Positions 33,051-40,212 of a DNA stretch of 64,000 nucleotides are shown in pieces. The stretch is taken from NCBI GenBank assembly GCA_965224595.1, contig OZ245057.1, positions 868,001 to 932,000 on the forward strand. The letters run 5' to 3'. Under the pieces are notes generated by a model that saw only the letters and a list, made by a program, of their open reading frames with translations, made no database searches and had not been told where the DNA came from. Made by a program: the position numbers and the translations under genes. The first letter of the stretch is position 1. Each line of letters starts with the position of its first letter. The DNA is from Aliivibrio_A sp016764915. GTDB lineage: Bacteria; Pseudomonadota; Gammaproteobacteria; Enterobacterales; Vibrionaceae.

Positions 33051-34542
33051 TTAATTCTCCCAACAGACTGTCGTAACTGGCGATTGAGTGTTGCTGGCTA
33101 ATGATGATCGGTATCTCTATTTTTTCTGGTCCAAATAACGTCCGGCACTGCTTAATGCTTGCTCGACGTCCAGCTTCATGGGCTTTTAAAGCGTAACGGC
33201 CTAATGCCTCTTCACAGTGATAGTTATGGGCGATAAGCAGTAAATCAACCATATAATGGCAATGCACATCTGTTACCCCATCGCTTGTGAGCTGTTGCCA
33301 TAACTGCCAAAAATCACCTTGAGGGATCAGATCATCCCTCAGTTGCGAGCATTTGAAGGCGTTGGGTTTCTTGGCCAGTGAATGAATAACATGGTTATAA
33401 TCAATTGACCTAGCACGATAAGGACTCTGAGCGTGAACTCGATTTAATGTGAGTATTGCTTCATGCCCATAAAACATAACGAGTCGTTCATCAAAAATAT
33501 GTGCCAATAAAATCACGCCAATTAATCGCGACGGTACGGTGTAAGTCACTCTTTTGATAGTAATGGTGCTGCTTGATGTGACCTTGACATACTCCTCACT
33601 AAAGTCATTAGTTCGGCGCTTAGGTAGCGGTGATAACTGTGTTCTTTCTTCATTAAATCGAGTACGGCATTGACGATTAATCTTGGCGACGATGCTATCA
33701 ACGAAAAGCTGATATTGCGCTAAATTGATGAAGTCACGACTGCTACGTAATAAAAGCTGTTGTTCAATTTTACGTTTTAGGTGACCGTTAGGTCCTTCAA
33801 TAGCCCCATTTTCATGAGCCACACCTTTGTTGTTACGCGTGGCTTTAATGCCATAATGCTTACACAGCTTGTTGTAGCGCTCGGTTAGGACCTCTTCCTG
33901 TGTATGGTTTTTGTAGGCGGCGCTTAAACTGTCAGTACGATGTGTCTGCGGAACCCCGCCACTGCGCCAAAGTGCGTTTTGTAGTCCTGAAGACAATGAT
34001 TCAAAACTTTCACCACCAAGTATCACCTGAACATAGGTCCAGCCACTAAAAACTAAGCGGTAATGATAAAGTTTATGCTTAAATTCTTTACCATCGATGG
34101 TGATCAGTAACTTGTTGGCCCACGTATAATCTGAGATCCCCATGGCACCGGGTAAATGGGCTTGCCTAAAGATGACTTCTTGCGCTGGTCCGTGCTTCGC
34201 TCGCCAACGTTTCACTCTTCGCTGTAGTGTTCTGAGGTGGGAGCGATCAAATTGGTCTGGTGCAATTTCTTCAAGCTTTTCTAATAAGGTAATGGGCTGT
34301 AATTCAGGTTCGGCCTCAAGTAACGGCACTATGTGTAACTCGAATAGACCATTTAATGGATCTTTTCTGGTGCGATATTTCCTAATGGGATGGACAGTTT
34401 CGTGCTGGCCAGAATCAATGCGCCTTGCTGTTCGCTCTGAGAAACCTGCTTTGGCGGCAGAAGAATATTGAGACTGATTAGGTTGGTTGCGATAAGACAT
34501 ATATAAATTAACCTGTAATTGGTTTATGGGCTTTCCAGGCAT
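33043..34542 (-). CDS. istA: IstA transposase of the IS21 element
   Basis: A 499-residue transposase with DDE integrase core. The N-terminal helix-turn-helix (QYSSAAKAGFSERTARRIDS) is followed by the catalytic domain: ISDYTWANKLLITIDG (first D region), RTDSLSAAY (second D) and HENGAIEGPNGHLKRK (the E). The C-terminal domain includes HCEEALGRYALKAHEAG. Length and domain order match complete family members. Confidence 0.94.
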   Translation of the reverse strand: MPGKPINQLQVNLYMSYRNQPNQSQYSSAAKAGFSERTARRIDSGQHETVHPIRKYRTRKDPLNGLFELHIVPLLEAEPELQPITLLEKLEEIAPDQFDRSHLRTLQRRVKRWRAKHGPAQEVIFRQAHLPGAMGISDYTWANKLLITIDGKEFKHKLYHYRLVFSGWTYVQVILGGESFESLSSGLQNALWRSGGVPQTHRTDSLSAAYKNHTQEEVLTERYNKLCKHYGIKATRNNKGVAHENGAIEGPNGHLKRKIEQQLLLRSSRDFINLAQYQLFVDSIVAKINRQCRTRFNEERTQLSPLPKRRTNDFSEEYVKVTSSSTITIKRVTYTVPSRLIGVILLAHIFDERLVMFYGHEAILTLNRVHAQSPYRARSIDYNHVIHSLAKKPNAFKCSQLRDDLIPQGDFWQLWQQLTSDGVTDVHCHYMVDLLLIAHNYHCEEALGRYALKAHEAGRRASIKQCRTLFGPEKIEIPIIISQQHSIASYDSLLGELNG

Positions 34543-34586
34543 ATAAATCTCTCATAGATTATTAATACCTAGAGCTTACCAAAACC

Positions 34587-34633
34587 GGACAAGCTAATTG
34601 TCGCGAACTGGCCAAGTTAATTGTCGCCTAATA
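34587..34633. repeat. Right terminal multiple repeats of the IS21 element
   Basis: GGACAAGCTAATTGTCGCG (34587) and GGCCAAGTTAATTGTCGCC (34610) are two copies of the end motif, inverted relative to the left end. Confidence 0.75.
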
Positions 34634-34639
34634 TGCGGG

Positions 34640-35039
34640 AGTGAGTGACAAAATAGGTGCGCAAAAACTCGGGTACAGCATCACGATAGTGCCACCGGGT
34701 AAGAAGGTGTGCCCTTTTCATAATCATCGCGTGAACGAGGAGATGTTTTTGATCCTGGAAGGGGAGGGAACGTTGCGTTTTGGCGAGCAAGAGTATCCTA
34801 TCAAAGCACAAGATGTGATTGCATGCCCACCCGGTGGTAGAGAGGTGGCTCATCAAATTATTAATACCAGTGAACATGATCTAAAGTACTTCTGCTTAAG
34901 CACCAATGAGCCAGTGGATATCTGTGAATACCCCGATTCAAACAAAGTACTCTCCATGTCCGGCGAATCTGGCAATCGAACTTTTCGGCATATTAGCAAA
35001 ATGGACGACGCAGTTGATTATTATACCGATGAGAAATAG
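34640..35039 (+). pseudogene. 3' part of the split cupin gene
   Basis: Continues the frame begun at 32171. It contains the cupin signature VPPGKKVCPFHNHRVNEEMF (metal histidines and glutamate), LILEGEGTLRFGEQEYPIKA and the second motif PPGGREVAHQIINTSEHDL. The full 159-residue protein would be a single-domain cupin with about six strands of barrel, similar to proteins acting on sugar or auxin-like ligands; substrate unknown. A GTG at 34641 could in principle start a shortened protein. Confidence 0.85.
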
Positions 35040-35129
35040 CAGTTAGACAACTGTTATTTCGGTTTATAGTGGAATATTTGCAACTCCACTAAGCTCGATA
35101 TAAACGGTTTACGATGACACTATTTGTTT

Positions 35130-35399
35130 TCATAATTGATACGTTGTTATTAATTCTCTTTGTTGTGAAGCAATGTTTGCTACTTTTTCTGAGGATTCGA
35201 CAAATGTAGCGAGTTGTAGCTCTATTTTTTCACCATGTTGATTGATGTGGCTAATATTGTTGCTTACCTCTGTTGCGGCATGAGTACCTACACGATCTAT
35301 TCCTCGGCTGCTGATTGTAGAAAGCCCGATAAAACAAAGTGTGACTACTGCTAAAAGAAAAGTGAAAACATGGATCAGTGAAATGGGAGAACGTTTCAT
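35130..35399 (-). CDS. Small membrane protein, chemoreceptor-like N-terminus
   Basis: An 89-residue protein with one membrane segment (about 8-28) and a polar, heptad-like remainder (VSNNISHINQHGEKIELQLA) that ends after about 60 residues. It resembles the first part of a methyl-accepting protein without HAMP or signalling domain, so it may be a truncated receptor. I see no continuation downstream on that strand. Real expression is uncertain. Confidence 0.4.
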   Translation of the reverse strand: MKRSPISLIHVFTFLLAVVTLCFIGLSTISSRGIDRVGTHAATEVSNNISHINQHGEKIELQLATFVESSEKVANIASQQRELITTYQL

Positions 35400-35577
35400 T
35401 TATAACCTACAGGAATTCAAGTGAGAGATATGCGGTAGAGGCTAAATCATTTGAATTACGACTAAGTTAAATTATTGTGTCAGTGATATGACACATAATG
35501 GTGGTGGGGATTGGCGAGTAAGAGTGTTATATCATTATAATGAGTGTGATTACATTCATTACTTGCAGTTATTGACT

Positions 35578-35603
35578 ATAATGACTTAATTTTAGGTCAT
35601 TAT
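35578..35603. promoter_or_regulatory. HipB-type operator, box 1
   Basis: ATAATGAC and GTCATTAT form the ends of a 26-base palindrome with a 10-base centre, upstream of hipBA. Confidence 0.6.
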
Positions 35604-35633
35604 TTAATCTTGTGGTTTTATTGTCTTATTACT

Positions 35634-35659
35634 ATAATGATTTAATATAGAGTCATAAT
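35634..35659. promoter_or_regulatory. HipB-type operator, box 2
   Basis: ATAATGA and TCATAAT bound another 26-base region of the same layout, 56 bases after box 1, about 65-90 bases before the hipB start. Confidence 0.55.
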
Positions 35660-35675
35660 CTGTAATTAAAGTCAA

Positions 35676-35699
35676 TAATGAGTGATATACGAGTCATTA
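35676..35699. promoter_or_regulatory. HipB-type operator, box 3
   Basis: TAATGA and TCATTA bound a 24-base region just before hipB. Three similar palindromes fit cooperative autorepression as known for hipBA. Upstream, 35400-35577 is AT-rich and holds nothing else I can name. Confidence 0.5.
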
Positions 35700-35723
35700 A
35701 ATATGATAACAAACTATTATGCC

Positions 35724-36056
35724 ATGACAGACGAAAGCATTTCTAATGAGTTGGGAAAGCGAGTAGAACGTTTGAGGCTTGAGCACAGCAAACAATTGAC
35801 CCAATCCGCTTTAGCGAAAGAGGCGGGCATTAGTCGATCTACTTATCAAAAAATCATAGAAGGGAAAGGAACGATAGTTAACCTCATTAGCCTATTACGT
35901 GTATTAGATGGATTGGATAATGTAGACTCTTTGCTACCCGAAAAACCATTAAGTCCGGTTCAATTACTGAAACTTAAAGGTAATGTCAGGAAGCGGGTGA
36001 GACCAAGCTCGGTACATAAATTGCCAAGAAAAGATGAGGAGGATTTAGATTGGTAA
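35724..36056 (+). CDS. hipB: HipB-type antitoxin (Xre helix-turn-helix)
   Basis: A 110-residue DNA-binding antitoxin. TQSALAKEAGISRSTYQKII is the recognition helix-turn-helix, followed by the short tail region KGTIVNLISLLRVLDGLDNV. I start at the ATG 35724 by agreement with family length; ATG at 35703 and GTG at 35682 are in frame, and none has a strong ribosome-binding site. The gene overlaps hipA by seven bases. Confidence 0.85.
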   Translation: MTDESISNELGKRVERLRLEHSKQLTQSALAKEAGISRSTYQKIIEGKGTIVNLISLLRVLDGLDNVDSLLPEKPLSPVQLLKLKGNVRKRVRPSSVHKLPRKDEEDLDW

Positions 36057-37363
36057 ATCAAAAGCACAATCTAGCCACGGTAAAAATATTTGATAAAGAG
36101 GTGGGGGTATTAGCCGAAGACCTCCAATCTAAGGTCGTTAGTTTCGAATATTTTGAACAGTGGATCTCCGAGGGATTTTCAATCTCAAAACAGCTGCCGC
36201 TTAATCGTGGTGTATTTAGCTTTCCTCGACTCTCTTACGAAACGTACAAAGGATTACCAGCAGCTTTTGCCGATACGCTCCCCGATGACTTTGGTAACGC
36301 CATTATTAATGCATGGTTAGCTCGATCTGGCCGCGAACCTCACTCTTTTAGTGCGCTTGAAAGGCTACTTTATACTGGCGTGAGAGGCATGGGAGCATTG
36401 GAGTACTCCCCTGCTCTTAAAGAGGTATCTAAATCGCATAGTACCGCCCTTGAAGTCGATAATCTGGTCAAAATGGCACAATCAGTACTTGATCAACGAA
36501 ATCATATTGATGAACTGGTTCATAGTGAAGAAGAGACAAAACAGGCACTCGGTAACATTATACAAGTAGGAACATCTGCGGGGGGGGCAAGAGCAAAAGC
36601 CGTGATCGCTATTAATCATGATCGTACAGAAATACGCTCTGGACAAGTTGATTGCCCTGATGGCTTCGAGCACTACCTTATAAAGTTTGACGGTGTGGTT
36701 GAACGCTCTTCATTAAGCGAGTTGTTTGGTGATCCTAAAGGGTTTGGCTTGATGGAGTATGCTTATTATCTTATGGCTAAGGATGCGGGAATCAATATCT
36801 CACATTGTGAATTGCTGCATGAAAATGGACGTTCACACTTTATGACTAAACGCTTTGATAGACGAGGCAATCAGAAAGTTCATTATCAGTCACTATGTGC
36901 AATGGCGCATGCAGATTTTAAGAAGCCGGGTGGATACAGTTATGAAGAGCTGTTTTTGTTGCTTAGAGAGCTGAAGATGCCAAGAGCAGCAGCATTAGAA
37001 ATTTTCAGAAGAATGGCGTTTAACGTTGTGGCTAGAAACCATGACGACCACACTAAAAACTGGGGGTTTGTGTTAAATGAACAGAGCGAGTGGGAGATAT
37101 CACCAGCCTTTGATCTCGCTTACAGTTACAAACCTGGATCACCATGGGTAGATAGCCATCAGCTTTCCATTAATGGTAAGCGTGATAACTTTGTACGGTC
37201 AGATTTGTTAGCAACGGTTCCCAGTTCACTTCATAACAGTGCCAACAAAATAATTGACTCTGTTATTGAAGTGGTGCGCGAATGGCCACAATACGCGAAT
37301 GAAGTTGGCGTTAACCCTAGCTTCATTCACGAGATTGTAAGCCACCATAGGTTAGGACTTTAA
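36050..37363 (+). CDS. hipA: HipA-type serine/threonine kinase toxin
   Basis: A 437-residue kinase that in other bacteria phosphorylates aminoacyl-tRNA synthetases and induces dormancy. The N-terminal lobe contains GVFSFPRLSYETYKGLPAAF and FADTLPDDFGNAII. The P-loop-like QVGTSAGGARAKAV includes the serine that can be autophosphorylated in HipA relatives. Catalytic NHDDHTKNWGF (330-340) and SPAFDLAYS complete the active site. The start is TTG with GAGGAGG upstream and overlaps hipB. The protein looks intact and active. Confidence 0.92.
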   Translation: MVNQKHNLATVKIFDKEVGVLAEDLQSKVVSFEYFEQWISEGFSISKQLPLNRGVFSFPRLSYETYKGLPAAFADTLPDDFGNAIINAWLARSGREPHSFSALERLLYTGVRGMGALEYSPALKEVSKSHSTALEVDNLVKMAQSVLDQRNHIDELVHSEEETKQALGNIIQVGTSAGGARAKAVIAINHDRTEIRSGQVDCPDGFEHYLIKFDGVVERSSLSELFGDPKGFGLMEYAYYLMAKDAGINISHCELLHENGRSHFMTKRFDRRGNQKVHYQSLCAMAHADFKKPGGYSYEELFLLLRELKMPRAAALEIFRRMAFNVVARNHDDHTKNWGFVLNEQSEWEISPAFDLAYSYKPGSPWVDSHQLSINGKRDNFVRSDLLATVPSSLHNSANKIIDSVIEVVREWPQYANEVGVNPSFIHEIVSHHRLGL

Positions 37364-37456
37364 ACGGCACATTAGAGTAATGCGATCTAAGTTTATTGAT
37401 TTTTTATTGTTAACGACGATCAACTGGACTGTCTTTTAGCGATGTCGAAAGTTCTC

Positions 37457-38137
37457 TTAATTCTTGTTGTGTATATCTCGTAGTAACGCCTTTCGTTGTG
37501 TCATACGCTTGAAGATAAACCACATTGTCCACATGGATGAGGTTAGAGCGATCGCAGCGATGATTGCTGGCTTGGGATTATCTAAAGAGCTAATCGAGCC
37601 TGCGTAAGTGGCGATTATCGCATACGGCACAGAGCTCACAGACCAGGTGAGTAAAAATTTATTGAAGGGCATTTTTGTCATTCCAGATAGGCATGCCGAG
37701 ACTTCAGGTAAAATGGGAAGCGCTCGCGAGAATAAAATCATAAACACACCATATTGTTTAAATTGCTCACGTAGCTCTACTCTTTGCTGTTTGTCTTTAA
37801 TAATTCGCCTTTCCAGTTTTTCTCCATAAATATAAGTAAGAGAGTAGCCGCTGATACCGGCCAGCATGACGCCAGTTATTGCGGCTAATGAACCATAAAA
37901 ATGGCCAAGAAAATACCCACTTAAGATCATGATGGTTAACGTCGGTACCGCAATAAAAAGATCGGCGAACAGCAGTAAGACGATTAATGAGGCTAAATAA
38001 AGAACGTCTATGCTTTGAGCAGCGGTTAACCACTGCTCTATTTTTTCAACGCTGAGTACGCCGCTCAGTTTGGCCACAATAAAGGTAGTAGCAAATAGAC
38101 TGGTCAGTACTAACACCAATTTCATTAATGCACGCAT
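37457..38137 (-). CDS. VTT-domain (TVP38/DedA-like) membrane protein
   Basis: A 226-residue inner-membrane protein with about five or six membrane segments. TIMILSGYFLGHFYGSLAAI and FSRALPILPEVSACLSGMTK, with the re-entrant arginine and proline pattern (FxR..PxxP), are hallmarks of the VTT/SNARE-associated family, which includes lipid scramblases and DedA proteins. It is the last gene of a three-gene operon. Confidence 0.85.
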   Translation of the reverse strand: MRALMKLVLVLTSLFATTFIVAKLSGVLSVEKIEQWLTAAQSIDVLYLASLIVLLLFADLFIAVPTLTIMILSGYFLGHFYGSLAAITGVMLAGISGYSLTYIYGEKLERRIIKDKQQRVELREQFKQYGVFMILFSRALPILPEVSACLSGMTKMPFNKFLLTWSVSSVPYAIIATYAGSISSLDNPKPAIIAAIALTSSMWTMWFIFKRMTQRKALLRDIHNKN

Positions 38138-38149
38138 ATGCCAAACTCC

Positions 38150-38599
38150 TTAAGGGTAAATCATTTTGATGGTGGTTGAATGTTCCGTATCTTTTAGTGT
38201 CATTTTGGCATCTCTATAGGTCGGCGGCCCAAAGCGTATTCTTGCCTCATTTGAAAACCCCAACCCTTCAGCTGGAAATATACCCGTCCAATTTTTGGTG
38301 ACTTGTCCAGTTTCGTCTTCATCATGTAGCACTTTAATGGCGAATTCGGCAGGTGCTAATGAGAAAGTAACGCTCATCTTATCAGCGTATATCGGTAAAA
38401 CTTCTATCTTGAGTGCTTTCGAATGATCTTTGGGAAAACCATCCTTTTCGTATAGCATCACAATAATATTGCCCGATTTTTTAAGGTCAATATTCTCTAT
38501 ATGGACGATTATTTCTTTCGTATTAATTTGTTGGCTCATGACGATCAGCGCTCCAAATAACATAGGTTTGAACAAGGAAAAACTCATGCGTTTATTCAT
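38150..38599 (-). CDS. DUF2141 exported protein
   Basis: A 149-residue protein with a signal-like N-terminus (about 8-24). IENIDLKKSGNIIVMLYEKD and AIKVLHDEDETGQVTKNWTG, then GIFPAEGLGFSNEARIRFGP, match DUF2141, a family of about 130-150 residues found in the envelope, function unknown. Its start is two bases after the stop of the SDR gene and 12 bases lie between its stop and the VTT gene, so the three are co-transcribed. Confidence 0.88.
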   Translation of the reverse strand: MNKRMSFSLFKPMLFGALIVMSQQINTKEIIVHIENIDLKKSGNIIVMLYEKDGFPKDHSKALKIEVLPIYADKMSVTFSLAPAEFAIKVLHDEDETGQVTKNWTGIFPAEGLGFSNEARIRFGPPTYRDAKMTLKDTEHSTTIKMIYP

Positions 38600-38600
38600 G

Positions 38601-39332
38601 TTAGTTTCTTCTCATCATCTCTTTTGCAACACCTGGAAGCAGTCTATTCAATAAACGAAGAAATTTTACTTTGCCAATATCATTATCCAGCACGGATTTT
38701 TCGATGCCTTTAATGATGTCTGAACTGACTTTGTCTATCGTTAATTTCCCGTTACCTCTCTCTTCAGTCATGGGAGTATCCACCAATGGAAGAAAGGCTT
38801 GTAATACTTTTACTTGAGTATCCCTAAGTTGGTGCCTAAGACTTAGGGAAAAAATATTTAATGCGCCTTTACTTGCACAATAAATGGCAGAGGTCGTTTT
38901 TGGCACTAACGCTAAACCGGAGTTCACATTAAGGATCGTGGCGTTATGTTGGCGATTTAGCATAGGTAATAGCAGATAACAGAGGCAGCATATGGAGGTG
39001 AAGTTGGTGGTTATTTCGTGAGAAATAGAGTCATATTCAAAGTCACTATCAGTCAACGTAGGGGTGTATTGAACCGCAGCATTATTGATTAATAGATCAA
39101 GCTTATCGATATCCTTGCTAAGGTTAGCGACCATACCTTTCAGCTCATCAATATTATTGAGATCGATATTATAGACAGTGGCTGAGGGGAATTTTTCTTT
39201 CAACTCTTTGATTTTATGTTTATTTCTGGCTAGTATGTAAATGTTGTTATTGTGGTGAAGTTTCTCAACGAGCATTTGCCCGATACCTGAAGTGGCACCA
39301 GTAATCAGAATATTTTTATCGATGATACGCAT
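38601..39332 (-). CDS. Short-chain dehydrogenase/reductase
   Basis: A 243-residue NAD(P)-dependent enzyme. ILITGATSGIGQMLVEKL is the cofactor loop (TGxxxGIG), LINNAAVQYTP the structural NNAA motif, LNVNSGLA the serine, and YCASKGALNIF the catalytic YxxxK. It resembles the DltE-like group. First gene of the operon with DUF2141 and the VTT protein, divergent from the Crp/Fnr-like regulator. Substrate unknown; a role in envelope or lipid modification is inferred from the neighbours. Confidence 0.88.
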   Translation of the reverse strand: MRIIDKNILITGATSGIGQMLVEKLHHNNNIYILARNKHKIKELKEKFPSATVYNIDLNNIDELKGMVANLSKDIDKLDLLINNAAVQYTPTLTDSDFEYDSISHEITTNFTSICCLCYLLLPMLNRQHNATILNVNSGLALVPKTTSAIYCASKGALNIFSLSLRHQLRDTQVKVLQAFLPLVDTPMTEERGNGKLTIDKVSSDIIKGIEKSVLDNDIGKVKFLRLLNRLLPGVAKEMMRRN

Positions 39333-39390
39333 ACGTTTCCTTAATTGAGCTAATGTTCAATCAGTGTAAATAAAGCGATTCAATTAATCG

Positions 39391-39404
39391 TTAACCTAGG
39401 TTAA
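39391..39404. promoter_or_regulatory. 14-base perfect palindrome, candidate operator
   Basis: TTAACCTAGGTTAA ends four bases before the start codon of the regulator gene and overlaps its presumed ribosome-binding site (AGG). It is in the divergent region with the SDR operon. Autoregulation and control of the SDR operon are the natural guesses. Confidence 0.5.
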
Positions 39405-39407
39405 AAA

Positions 39408-39932
39408 ATGAATTTTAGTGAGTTAGTGAAACAGTTTGGTACCAGCCAATGCTATGAAAAGAGATCTTACGTGTTTTCACAAGGTGAAGAGAACAGCTAT
39501 GTCTATATAGTGATTGAGGGGGTATTGAAAGCGTGTTATCACGATGAAGATGGAAAAGAGTACATCAAATCATTTCTATTTCCGGGGGATAGCATCGCCA
39601 GCTCACAAGCGTTAAATGGTCAGCTGTGCAGCTTTAATTTGGTCTGTTTGAAAGAGGCGAAATTAATAAAGCTTTCTTATCAAACTATCCGTCAAGCTGC
39701 TGCGAATAATCTAGAGATAGCGAACTCAATTATTGAGTTATTAATGTCGTTTGCGATGAAAAAAGAGCAACGAGAATTTGAATTGTTATGTCTGGATGCA
39801 CAGACAAGGTATGAGAACTTGTTAGCTCAATCACCGGATATTTATGAACAATTAACGCAAAATGATATTGCTAGGTACCTTGGTATTACACCTGTCGCAT
39901 TAAGTCGGATAAAACATAGAGTAAAATCATAA
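39408..39932 (+). CDS. Crp/Fnr-family transcriptional regulator
   Basis: A 174-residue regulator. The cyclic-nucleotide-binding-like barrel is seen in VFSQGEENSYVYIVIEGVLK and DGKEYIKSFLFPGDSIASSQ, followed by a dimer helix and the helix-turn-helix QNDIARYLGITPVALSRIKH. It is shorter than Crp, with no conserved cAMP-binding arginine-serine pair apparent, and resembles small Crp/Fnr proteins that respond to unknown effectors. It is divergent from the SDR-DUF2141-VTT operon. Confidence 0.85.
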   Translation: MNFSELVKQFGTSQCYEKRSYVFSQGEENSYVYIVIEGVLKACYHDEDGKEYIKSFLFPGDSIASSQALNGQLCSFNLVCLKEAKLIKLSYQTIRQAAANNLEIANSIIELLMSFAMKKEQREFELLCLDAQTRYENLLAQSPDIYEQLTQNDIARYLGITPVALSRIKHRVKS

Positions 39933-39979
39933 CAGGTCATTAAGTGATCTCATTGAGCTCTTAACGTGTGGCCTGTTTT
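39931..39979 (+). terminator. Possible terminator of the regulator gene
   Basis: AACAGG pairs with CCTGTT around an inner TTAAG/CTTAA stem, followed by TTTT. It begins at the last base of the stop-codon region. The following stretch to 40212 holds nothing else I can name. Confidence 0.4.
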
Positions 39980-40212
39980 AGGTACTAGAAGACAGATGTT
40001 GCAGGGAATAATGATGCATAAATCAAAGAAAATGCAGACGGCGCTCTCGAAGAGGAGTAATGACTTAACTTTACTGTGTTAATGGAATAGTATCATATAT
40101 AGTCAATTTTATGCTTTAGTGAATTATATAATAGGTTGTTTTTTAAGGTGTTCTTATAAATTTACACATAATCAGATTAGCCATAATAGTTGGAAGTTAA
40201 AGAGGGTAATGA

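Larger units (their letters stand above)
32251..34633 (-). mobile_element. IS21-family insertion sequence, 2383 bp
   Basis: A complete element. Ends begin TGTTAGACG (left) and, read inward on the other strand, TATTAGGCG (right), with each end holding two copies of a related motif resembling GGCCAAGTTAATTGTCGC. It carries istA and istB in the usual order and overlap on the minus strand. Both genes appear intact, so the element may still be mobile. It interrupts a cupin gene. Confidence 0.93.
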
